Origin: Acidobacteriota bacterium
Lineage (GTDB): Bacteria; Acidobacteriota; Vicinamibacteria; Vicinamibacterales; UBA823
DNA length: 11,927 nt
Direction of reading: 5' to 3'
Assembly (NCBI GenBank): GCA_002720285.1
Contig: PBHT01000037.1
Span: forward strand, 5,890 to 17,816
This document shows, piece by piece, positions 1-6,203 of the stretch. The position numbers and the translations under genes are program-made. The notes below the pieces were generated by a model that was not told where the DNA came from, did not search any database, and worked only from the letters and a program-made list of their open reading frames with translations. Position 1 is the first letter of the stretch, and each line of letters begins with the position of its first letter.

Positions 1-773
1 ACCCGCAACGACCCTCCATGAAGCGGTACATGCTCAACTCGCCTAATGGATAGGCCAACGCAGTCGCACAAACGCATCATCGTTGTTACAGAGAAGTAGC
101 ACAGATGCTCATGATAAATCGTGTCGTACTCCAGACGATCCAGTAGATCTCGAAGATAAGGCACTTCGATAACAATGAGCCCGTCTGGTTTGAGAACGTG
201 CTTACACCCTTCCAGAAAATCTGGCGTGTCATCCACATGCGCTAAGACGTTGTTTGCAATAACCACATGAGCTGCACCGTATGTCTCCTGCACCTCACGA
301 CCGGTAGCTTCATTGAAGAACCGCGTCAGTGTTTCGACTCCTTGTGAGCGGGCCAATTCTGAGATGTTCTCAGCAGGCTCGATACCAAGTGTCCTCATTC
401 CATATGGCTCAAAGCATTTCAGGAGGCTCCCATCATTACTCGCTACCTCAACAACCAAGTTCCCAGGTTGTAATTTGAGAAGTTCAACAATGGTTTTGGA
501 GTAAGTACGATTATGCTCTGCCACGGTTTCCGAAGTTCCCGTGACATAGATGTAATGGCTAAACAGCGTTCCCGGATCGATAAGATCTAGCAGTTGTACT
601 AGTGAGCACCCCTCGCAACGGTAGACATCAAGAGGATAGGACTGTTCTGCTGGAAATTCATCAGTTGAACGCAAAAAAGCATTCGCGAGTGGTGTCGGCC
701 CCAAAGAAAGAAATTTAGTCAGTTGGGTGCCGCCACACACTCGACACGTCTGACGCTTAGTATGACCAGTCAC
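1..773 (-). CDS. Zinc-binding SAM-dependent sugar C-methyltransferase (C-terminus cut off by window edge)
   Basis: I translated this frame directly; 257 full codons are visible and the gene continues past position 1. It begins with a GTG at 771-773, nine bases after a weak AGG. The in-frame stop 18 bases upstream of the GTG leaves no other convincing start. The N-terminus carries two CxxC pairs (C10/C13 and C53/C56), the putative zinc-binding domain of the TylC3/NovU-type C-methyltransferases. The SAM-binding stretch VVEVASNDGSLL is at 107-118, an acidic GIEPAEN motif follows at 130-136, and YHEHLCYFS at 220-228 and HGGSLR at 252-257 are family signatures. About 150 C-terminal residues should be missing. 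Characterised relatives methylate a carbon next to the keto group of NDP-4-keto-6-deoxysugars in the cytoplasm. The neighbouring GDP-mannose dehydratase and RmlC-like epimerase fit that role. The exact sugar and carbon are not known. Confidence 0.9.
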   Translation of the reverse strand, partial: MTGHTKRQTCRVCGGTQLTKFLSLGPTPLANAFLRSTDEFPAEQSYPLDVYRCEGCSLVQLLDLIDPGTLFSHYIYVTGTSETVAEHNRTYSKTIVELLKLQPGNLVVEVASNDGSLLKCFEPYGMRTLGIEPAENISELARSQGVETLTRFFNEATGREVQETYGAAHVVIANNVLAHVDDTPDFLEGCKHVLKPDGLIVIEVPYLRDLLDRLEYDTIYHEHLCYFSVTTMMRLCDCVGLSIRRVEHVPLHGGSLR

Positions 774-868
774 GCGTGAGGACCTGAGATGCGGTTAAGC
801 TGCCTATCGCACTTCTTAACAGTGCAGAAAAACGGGGTGTCCATTTGAAACGCTGGAACACAGGAACG

Positions 869-874
869 ATTATA
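869..874 (-). promoter_or_regulatory. Candidate -10 element for the methyltransferase gene
   Basis: On the minus strand this reads TATAAT, a perfect sigma-70 -10 consensus, about 95 bases upstream of the GTG start at 773. No good -35 hexamer lies at 16-18 bases spacing (the region reads TGCGCC). It falls in a 225 bp gap after a possible terminator, which makes a separate promoter reasonable but unproven. I see no reading frame in the rest of the 774-998 gap. Confidence 0.25.
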
Positions 875-977
875 ACCGGCAGAGTTAGTTAGGCGCACAC
901 ACTTACAAAGAATCAGATGTCGTCATGAACAATGTGAAAGCAAACCAGCAGGATGACAACCAATCACGCGCTGATCG

Positions 978-1008
978 AAAAAACAATTACCAGGAATCTT
1001 AGCCCTGG
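978..1008 (-). terminator. Weak candidate intrinsic terminator after the GDP-mannose dehydratase gene
   Basis: On the minus strand, CCAGG (1004-1008) and CCTGG (990-994) can form a 5 bp stem around a 9-base loop that contains the TAA stop. A run of six T follows five to six bases later (978-983). The stem is short and overlaps the stop codon, so termination would be inefficient at best. It sits at the end of a gene series and before a 225 bp gap. Confidence 0.3.
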
Positions 1009-1967
1009 CGTGTCACTCGCTCCATATCGGCGTCAACCATTCGGCCGACCAACTGTTCGAAATCTACCGTTGGTGACCAATTGATGTTCTGTCGAGCTTT
1101 CGAGGCATCCCCGACTAGATGGTCGACTTCCGCAGGGCGCAATAGATTTGGATCAACACGAACCCACTCTTCCCACTCAAGGCCTACGTGGCTGAACGCA
1201 AGCCGCACCAAGTCTCTGACCGAGTGACTTGTACCAGTAGCGATGACGTAATCATCCGGACGATCGCACTGCAACATCATCCACATCGCGCGAACGTAGT
1301 CACCCGCAAAGCCCCAATCACGGCGTGCATCGAGGTTACCAAGCAACAGTGAGTCGATAAGACCGTGCTTGACTCTAGCAACTCCATCACTCACTTTACG
1401 GGTGACGAATTCCAGACCTCGCCGTGGTGACTCATGATTAAAGAGAATCCCTGAAACGGCAAATAGATCATAACTCTCACGGTAATTTACCGTGATGTGG
1501 TGTCCGAACGCCTTAGCAACACCGTAGGGACTTCTTGGATAAAATGGCGTCGCCTCGGTCTGTGGCACATCACGCACCTTCCCAAACATTTCGCTAGAGG
1601 AGGCTTGATAGAACCGAATTGAGGTGTCAACCTGACGAATTGCATCCAAGATCCTTGTTACCCCAAGAGCATTAAATTCACCCGTAAGCATCGGCTGGTC
1701 CCACGATGCTGGTACGAACGACATCGCCGCCAGATTGTAGAATTCGTGTGGCCGCACCTCCTCAATGACACGAATCATCGAGAGTTGATCAAGGAGGTCG
1801 GCCGTTCGCAGTTGAACCCTGTCGAGCAGGTGTTCTATGCGCCATAAATTTGGCGTGCTAGAACGGCGAACCATTCCGACAACTTCGTAGCCCTTGTCTA
1901 AAAGCAACTCAGCTAAGTAGGAGCCGTCTTGGCCAGTGATGCCAGTAATGATCGCTCGCTTGGACAT
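999..1967 (-). CDS. gmd: GDP-mannose 4,6-dehydratase
   Basis: This 322-residue protein converts GDP-D-mannose to GDP-4-keto-6-deoxy-D-mannose, the precursor of GDP-rhamnose, GDP-fucose, GDP-talose and perosamine. It is an extended SDR. The NAD(P)-binding TGITGQDG is at 8-15 and SSSEMFG at 123-129, with Ser124 where the Pseudomonas enzyme has Thr and Glu126 as the conserved acid. The catalytic pair is Tyr148 and Lys152 in YGVAK. ESPRRG (179-184) and [11 protein letters not shown] (211-221) are dehydratase-specific. Its length matches the 320-residue Pseudomonas type rather than the longer E. coli type. No Shine-Dalgarno precedes the ATG. It lies 54 bp after a family 2 glycosyltransferase gene. 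No GDP-fucose synthase (Fcl) or RMD-type reductase is recognisable nearby, so the fate of the keto intermediate is open. C-methylation by the next gene is one possibility. Confidence 0.95.
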   Translation of the reverse strand: MSKRAIITGITGQDGSYLAELLLDKGYEVVGMVRRSSTPNLWRIEHLLDRVQLRTADLLDQLSMIRVIEEVRPHEFYNLAAMSFVPASWDQPMLTGEFNALGVTRILDAIRQVDTSIRFYQASSSEMFGKVRDVPQTEATPFYPRSPYGVAKAFGHHITVNYRESYDLFAVSGILFNHESPRRGLEFVTRKVSDGVARVKHGLIDSLLLGNLDARRDWGFAGDYVRAMWMMLQCDRPDDYVIATGTSHSVRDLVRLAFSHVGLEWEEWVRVDPNLLRPAEVDHLVGDASKARQNINWSPTVDFEQLVGRMVDADMERVTRQG

Positions 1968-2021
1968 AGAGATGGGCGCTATTTGTTAGGTGTCAGAATT
2001 CGTTAACAGCCGGTGCTCAAC

Positions 2022-3008
2022 TTAGATGCCGATCAAGTCAATTACATGACGCGCTGCTGGAACAAGCGACCGTCGGGAAGTTACCGTCAAGCCAACTGAT
2101 TCCAGCAGTCTCAAAAGCCCTACGGTCATCGGACAGGACGCCTCCTCCAAGAGACGACGGCACATACGAGACTCCGCGTCATTAGAAGCCACAAGCCAGC
2201 CCCACAACAAACCTCGACTGTGTCCGCGGTCCACAAGACTTATTAATCGATTTATGAACTCCAAGTCCTCGGGATGTCGTAGGGCGTATTCCGAGCAGTA
2301 ATCGCGTAGCACACTCGTTCGGAGAGGAATACTTTGACTGAAGGCCATCCTTGAAGAATTCTGTTCGTGCGACCTCCACGAAAAGAGCGATTCGGCCACC
2401 ACAGCAACATCCCACTGCTCAGCAATCCGCATTAGGATCGTGAAATCACCCCAGTGGATTGGGCAGCGCTCATCAAAGCCAGACGTCTTCACCACTTCCC
2501 GGCGGAATACAAGGGCTGGTGTCGCCAGTTCAGACCTTCCTCTGCGAACTAGCCGCTCAATGAAGTTTCTGCCACTCCAAGTCCCGGTTTTCTTAATCAA
2601 TCGACGACGAACGGTCAGTCGTCCCTCACCGTCGATCATATTCCAGTTACTACCAGCGAATGCCGCCTGTGGATTAGCTTCAAGCACTGCAACGTGGGCA
2701 TCCAGGAATCTTGGATCGTAGTGGTCATCATCATGAAAAAAAACGACATATTCACCAACCGCGGCGCGAATGCCGCGATTAAAATTTTCGAACATCGGCA
2801 CGCGCTCGTTAACCCTCAAGATTCGCGCGTTTGAATTGTTCGCCACGAATCCAGTTATTACCGACTGGGCTTCGGGTCCACTCGCATTATCTAGAACAAT
2901 CACTTCGTAGTTCTCGTAGGTCTGCTCTCGGAGAGATTTCAGAGCGGCACTCAGATACTCGACACGCCCGATCGTGGGAACACAAATTGATACTAGAGGA
3001 AAAGTCAC
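2022..3008 (-). CDS. Family 2 glycosyltransferase
   Basis: This 328-residue GT-A fold glycosyltransferase opens with PLVSICVPTIGR, the usual first beta strand of GT2 enzymes. D40 in VIVLDN is a likely nucleotide-binding residue, and DDD at 93-95 (FFHDDDHYDP) is the metal-binding DXD motif. W185-G186-D187 resembles the acceptor-side (E/G)D catalytic region. The last 100 residues are a helical tail I cannot assign, and no membrane segment is evident. It probably adds one sugar to a lipid-linked polysaccharide repeat unit at the cytoplasmic face of the membrane. The start is GTG at 3006-3008. The domain begins almost at once and no upstream in-frame start exists before the previous gene, so this choice is fairly safe despite having no Shine-Dalgarno. 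Donor and acceptor cannot be predicted. Confidence 0.9.
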   Translation of the reverse strand: MTFPLVSICVPTIGRVEYLSAALKSLREQTYENYEVIVLDNASGPEAQSVITGFVANNSNARILRVNERVPMFENFNRGIRAAVGEYVVFFHDDDHYDPRFLDAHVAVLEANPQAAFAGSNWNMIDGEGRLTVRRRLIKKTGTWSGRNFIERLVRRGRSELATPALVFRREVVKTSGFDERCPIHWGDFTILMRIAEQWDVAVVAESLFSWRSHEQNSSRMAFSQSIPLRTSVLRDYCSEYALRHPEDLEFINRLISLVDRGHSRGLLWGWLVASNDAESRMCRRLLEEASCPMTVGLLRLLESVGLTVTSRRSLVPAARHVIDLIGI

Positions 3009-3019
3009 GTTACGGTAAC
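3009..3019. promoter_or_regulatory. Palindrome touching the GTG start of the family 2 glycosyltransferase gene
   Basis: GTTAC-G-GTAAC is a perfect 5+1+5 inverted repeat lying directly upstream of the GTG start codon, where a ribosome binding site would be. It could be a chance palindrome, a small operator, or a hairpin limiting initiation. No Shine-Dalgarno is present. Confidence 0.25.
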
Positions 3020-3063
3020 CGTCAGTATCGGATTGAAAATAATCATTACCCGTTGCAGCTCGC

Positions 3064-3948
3064 TCACTTGCCGTCCAGAGCCTCCAGAGTCTTTACGACC
3101 CCCTCCTTGATGCCGATGCGTGCACGCCAACCGGTTGCTGCACAGAGCCTACGTGTATCTGCCCAGAATCCGTCACCATCAGGAGGGCATTCGACTAGAG
3201 GATGTGTGATCGGACGTGGCATGTCGTAGTACTCCGCAGCCAAGTTTGCGACGTGGCCAACACTCGTTGGTTGGCCACTTCCGATATTAAAGACCCCAGA
3301 GGGTATGTCTGAAGAGACCAGCGACACTAAAGCGGAGGCTACGTCATCAACGTGAACAAAATCCCTAAAGGCATTCGGTGTGCGAATACTTGCCTTTTGT
3401 CCGGAGGCATAAGAGACCCGAAGAGAGGGAATTAGTGAACCCTGCATCTGCCCAGGTCCATAGACAAAGAAAATCCGGGCCCATTGATAGTTAAATGCCG
3501 CATCACGAGCGACCGTTTCCAGCACGTTCAACTGCGCGTGCTTCGTTGCTGCACAGAAGCCTCGGTCAACTGGAACGCTTTCTTCGGAGACAGTTCCAGA
3601 AGCGCGACCATATTCTGCACAGGTTCCTGCAACGACCATTCGCCGTACACCCGATCGCGCCACAGCGCCGATAAGTCGAAGGCCAGCATCCAGATTCGTG
3701 CGGCACCTTTCAAGCGAATAGTCCGGTAACCCTTCCCACGCCAGATGGAGACACCACTCGGGTTGAAACCTTATGGTTTCCTTAATCCAGTCACCGTCTC
3801 TCCCCAAATCAGCTGTGATCGCTTCCATCCCATGACGCCGAGGCAGCTTAGCTGGGTCTCGGGAGAGACAAAGCACTTCGTGCTCCCCTAAAAGAGGAAT
3901 TACGCGGCTCCCGATAAAACCGGTGCCGCCAGTCAACAATACACGCAT
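3064..3948 (-). CDS. Extended SDR: NAD-dependent sugar epimerase/reductase with an altered active site
   Basis: This 294-residue protein has the Rossmann signature LTGGTGFIG (5-13), a nucleotide-sugar SDR core, the AGTCAEYG segment (107-114) supplying Thr109, and VYGPGQMQGSLIPSL (162-176) plus FRDFVHVDDVA (194-204), which line the NDP-sugar site. The expected YxxxK reads C132-A-A-T-K136: the lysine is kept but the catalytic tyrosine is cysteine. The codon is TGT, one base from TAT. Otherwise the frame is intact and looks conserved. It begins 12 bp after the RmlC-like gene, so the two probably act in sequence, for example C3 epimerisation followed by C4-keto reduction, as in known deoxysugar routes. 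Without the tyrosine it may use another acid, have a changed activity, or be inactive. The specific sugar is unknown. Confidence 0.85.
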   Translation of the reverse strand: MRVLLTGGTGFIGSRVIPLLGEHEVLCLSRDPAKLPRRHGMEAITADLGRDGDWIKETIRFQPEWCLHLAWEGLPDYSLERCRTNLDAGLRLIGAVARSGVRRMVVAGTCAEYGRASGTVSEESVPVDRGFCAATKHAQLNVLETVARDAAFNYQWARIFFVYGPGQMQGSLIPSLRVSYASGQKASIRTPNAFRDFVHVDDVASALVSLVSSDIPSGVFNIGSGQPTSVGHVANLAAEYYDMPRPITHPLVECPPDGDGFWADTRRLCAATGWRARIGIKEGVVKTLEALDGK

Positions 3949-3960
3949 CGCAATTCAGAA

Positions 3961-4503
3961 CTATTCGAGCGACGCTGGATCAAAATCAGGAAAAGTTCGA
4001 TCCCGTTCCGAGATCACGGCTGGTTCTGTTGGCCAGTTCACCTTGAACGCAGGATCGTTGTAACGGAAGCCCCGCGCTGACTCTGGAGTAAACATTTCGC
4101 TCATGTAATAGTGAAGCACGGTGTTCGCAACAGTCGTCAACCAAGCGTTGGCGCAGCCAGCTGGCACATAAAGGCTTCGACGGTCATCAGCTGAAATCTT
4201 TACCGAGACCCATTGCATGAAAGTCGGTGAGGTTTGCCGCAGATCGACGACTACGTCATAAATCCCACCGGACATACACGAAATAGTCTTGGATTCTGCG
4301 TATCGGCCCACCTGGTAGTGAAAGCCCCGAAGCGTACCAGTTTGAACATTCTCCGAAATATTGCCCTGAGCAACAGTTGGTGCAAGACCATGTGCCGCAA
4401 ACTCCTCGGTACAGAAGTGACGACGAAAGCCACCTCGTTGGTCAGAAAAGACCACCGGCTCAATAAGCCACACCCCCTGCAGCGCCAACTCAGTGAACTT
4501 CAT
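3961..4503 (-). CDS. RmlC-like (dTDP-4-dehydrorhamnose 3,5-epimerase family) cupin
   Basis: This 180-residue cupin has the normal RmlC length. Family motifs are DQRGGFRR (21-28), TLRGFHYQ (57-64) with the catalytic base His62, RGFRYNDPAF (144-153), and ISERD (164-168) with Asp168, the dyad partner of the histidine. Tyr132 aligns with the catalytic tyrosine of RmlC. The usual VPxGFAHGF segment is VPAGCANAW (113-121), so the conserved His is Asn. This suggests a side branch of the family, probably a 3- or 3,5-epimerase on an NDP-4-keto-6-deoxysugar other than the rhamnose intermediate. It is the first gene after the 348 bp gap and likely the first of the left-hand cassette. No Shine-Dalgarno is visible. 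True RmlC activity cannot be excluded, so I give no gene symbol. Confidence 0.88.
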   Translation of the reverse strand: MKFTELALQGVWLIEPVVFSDQRGGFRRHFCTEEFAAHGLAPTVAQGNISENVQTGTLRGFHYQVGRYAESKTISCMSGGIYDVVVDLRQTSPTFMQWVSVKISADDRRSLYVPAGCANAWLTTVANTVLHYYMSEMFTPESARGFRYNDPAFKVNWPTEPAVISERDRTFPDFDPASLE

Positions 4504-4851
4504 GTAGCAACGACCAATAGTTCAAACGTTTGGGGTAGAAGCGTTTAGCTGGCTATGCTCGCGGGCATGCTTCTCAGTCGAATAAAATGTTTGGTATCTT
4601 CTACTTGGACGCCATCCCCAAGCTAACCCTCGGGCAGACTCACGCCCTCTCACTTACAGTATAGGAATGAAAAATCCCCTCTCTAGTGAGTCGTTCATGA
4701 ACTGAACATAATTTTTCCTTAGTTTTCATGGGTTTGTCAAGTTAGACCAATTTCATGGTCCAGACCGCATGGAGTCTTTCGTAATCCCTCAGATAGTCAA
4801 TCGTTCAATAAATGAACACACTTTTTCTTAGCGTTTATGAAGTTTCTCAAC
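4504..4851. other. 348 bp AT-rich intergenic region, longest gene-free stretch
   Basis: No convincing gene or RNA lies here. By direct count, rows 4681-4740 and 4801-4860 are each 35% GC, well below the flanking genes. It contains copy A and the first part of copy B of the 110 bp tandem repeat. A TATACT (minus strand, + positions 4658-4663) could be a -10 box for the RmlC-like gene, but no -35 partner fits. CTCACT at 4649-4654 and AGTGAG at 4685-4690 form a 6 bp inverted repeat around that box. Any promoter for the left-hand cassette should be sought here. Confidence 0.6.
4691..4800. repeat. Tandem 110 bp repeat, copy A (decayed copy of a glycosyltransferase 3' end)
   Basis: This unit starts with TCGTTCA and is repeated immediately at 4801 with an exact 110 bp register. 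Matching landmarks are TCGTTCA (4691/4801), TGAAC (4703/4813), the T-run plus CTTAG near 4711-4722, TCAA (4737/4847) and CTTTCGTA (4776/4886). Counted blocks run from about 8/10 identical at the 4691 end to 4/10 at the 4800 end, and the middle needs 1-2 base gaps. On the minus strand the frame equivalent to the glycosyltransferase tail reads DYERLHAVWTMKLV then TAA at 4742-4744, exactly 110 bp from the functional stop. Confidence 0.7.
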
Positions 4852-4910
4852 TCAGCCAGACTTTTCCGTTAGACCAAAATCAAGACTTTCGTATAATTTT
4901 CGATACTTCT
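4801..4910. repeat. Tandem 110 bp repeat, copy B (contains the glycosyltransferase 3' end)
   Basis: This is the second unit of the repeat. On the minus strand it holds the last codons of the family 4 glycosyltransferase gene, its TGA stop (4852-4854) and about 50 bp of downstream sequence. That downstream part contains the inverted repeat GTTCA-ATAAA-TGAAC (4803-4817). The unit boundary on the coding side is soft, because similarity fades beyond CTTTCGTA at 4886-4893. Confidence 0.65.
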
Positions 4911-6096
4911 CGGTGCCCTTTTCGATGTCGAAGAGTTCACTCGCGACGCGACGACACCGTTTGCTTGTCTCCAGGCCAGTGAAAAGGGCTCGCACGGGCG
5001 GAAGTGAGGCTATAAACGCCTCCTGGTCCATTGCTGGAAGGACCACCCCAACGTCGTGATGCCTGACAATCGCACCAGAATCGCCAACTCCATCGTTCAG
5101 GATCACGGGAACTCCGCATGAGAGAAACTCCGCGAGCTTGGTAGCCGCTGATGCACGTTTCGACAGTGTCGGGCGTATGAAAAACAGCCCGGCATCGAAC
5201 AAGGCCGTATAGCGAGGCATTTCTGAAAAGCTGGCTCTGGTAAGTACCATGGCAGAATCAGGAATACCACTGGCCACAGCGTCCCGCCGTAGAGTCTCAT
5301 GGTCTTCACGCGTCACAATGAGAACTCGCAAGGATTGAATCGATTTCGACAAATACGCTAGGTAACGAAGCATCTCAGTCCGCAGATACCAGTTACTCAT
5401 CGTGCCTACACATCCGATCACAAGCTTGCTTTCAAGACCGAGTGGACCAATCAAATCAGGGTCTTTCTTGATGGGCTTGAACCGTTGCAAATCGACGCAG
5501 GTCGGGATCACCACCGTTGGCACGGTATCCGAAATGTCGTACCCAAGCGCCGGCAGTGCCTGCACGCCAGCCTTCGTCAAAGAGACAATGGCGTCAGCCC
5601 GTTCAAAGAACCGCCGTTCCCACCACTTACCGAGTCGATAAAGAAACCCGTACGCGCGCCAATGCCCAGCTTCCACCTTCTCGTCAACCCAGAAGCCTCG
5701 CATGTCAAACAGGAATCGCGAGGCGCCGCCACGGCGAACGAACAGGGCGACCAATGCTGCTACATAGCCTCGGGCGTGCACGATTCGGATGGTCCCCTGC
5801 TGGCAGACGCGCCAGGCGGTCAGCGCTCCACAAACAACGTCAAAGATCGTTGAGAAGACAGGGGGCGACTTGTGATAACGCAATGGAATCCAGTTGATGC
5901 CAGACGCGTGGAACCGCTGCTCCATCGCTATCACGCGCGTATGATCCGACAGGTCCTCAGGCTTCTCGAAGCTAATCAGCGTAATTCGGTAGTTGACCGA
6001 AAGTCGCGTCAAGTAATTGACGACTTGTGACTCGCCGAGCGGTTCAAGTGCGCCATCGTACGAAACATAGAGAGCCTGAGAGTCCTTAGACAACAT
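4852..6096 (-). CDS. Family 4 (GT-B) glycosyltransferase
   Basis: This 414-residue protein shows the two-domain GT-B layout. An N-terminal acceptor domain contains YVSYDGALEPLGESQV (10-25), VHARGYV (106-112) and FDMRGFWVDE (130-139). A C-terminal donor domain begins around VIPTCVDLQRF (196-206). The donor motif SAATKLAEFLSCGVPVI (316-332) with Glu323 matches the EX7E-type region of GT4 enzymes. No clear transmembrane segment is seen, so it is probably a peripheral cytoplasmic enzyme adding a sugar during polysaccharide assembly. It lies 107 bp after the UDP-sugar dehydrogenase gene and is followed by the 348 bp repeat-bearing gap, so it may end a transcription unit. A hairpin lies ten bases before its ATG and no Shine-Dalgarno is present. 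Its 3' end is part of a tandem duplication. Donor and acceptor are unknown. Confidence 0.9.
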   Translation of the reverse strand: MLSKDSQALYVSYDGALEPLGESQVVNYLTRLSVNYRITLISFEKPEDLSDHTRVIAMEQRFHASGINWIPLRYHKSPPVFSTIFDVVCGALTAWRVCQQGTIRIVHARGYVAALVALFVRRGGASRFLFDMRGFWVDEKVEAGHWRAYGFLYRLGKWWERRFFERADAIVSLTKAGVQALPALGYDISDTVPTVVIPTCVDLQRFKPIKKDPDLIGPLGLESKLVIGCVGTMSNWYLRTEMLRYLAYLSKSIQSLRVLIVTREDHETLRRDAVASGIPDSAMVLTRASFSEMPRYTALFDAGLFFIRPTLSKRASAATKLAEFLSCGVPVILNDGVGDSGAIVRHHDVGVVLPAMDQEAFIASLPPVRALFTGLETSKRCRRVASELFDIEKGTEKYRKLYESLDFGLTEKSG

Positions 6097-6106
6097 AGAA
6101 GGGTAA

Positions 6107-6122
6107 CCAGCTCTATAGCTGG
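6107..6122. promoter_or_regulatory. Hairpin just upstream of the family 4 glycosyltransferase start
   Basis: CCAGCT-CTAT-AGCTGG is a perfect 6 bp stem with a 4-base loop, in the leader ten bases before the ATG at 6096. No T-run follows on the minus strand, so a terminator is unlikely. A translation-modulating hairpin, an operator or chance are all possible. I see nothing else in the 107 bp gap. Confidence 0.35.
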
Positions 6123-6203
6123 GCGTCTCGGTCTGTCGTTAACAATCCCTAGGCTCAGGAAGATCGCAGCGTGAGGCGCCCATTTCAGCCAGGGTCGTTC
6201 CCG

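Noticed and set aside
313..504. 63-codon plus-strand open frame near the left edge
   Set aside because: The opposite strand encodes the C-methyltransferase with clear motifs throughout.
2831..3229. 132-codon plus-strand open frame crossing a gene junction
   Set aside because: It runs antisense to two well supported genes, has low-complexity content and no motif.
4658..4663. TATACT as a promoter -10 for the RmlC-like gene
   Set aside because: No -35 hexamer with more than one or two consensus bases at suitable spacing, so I only mention it within the gap.
4571..4690. A third unit of the 110 bp repeat
   Set aside because: Only a short AGTC...AATAAA resemblance; the landmarks do not keep the 110 bp register.
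4735..4740. Minus-strand TTGACA as a -35 element
   Set aside because: No acceptable -10 at 15-19 bases; it is part of the duplicated unit and the other copy reads TTGAGA.
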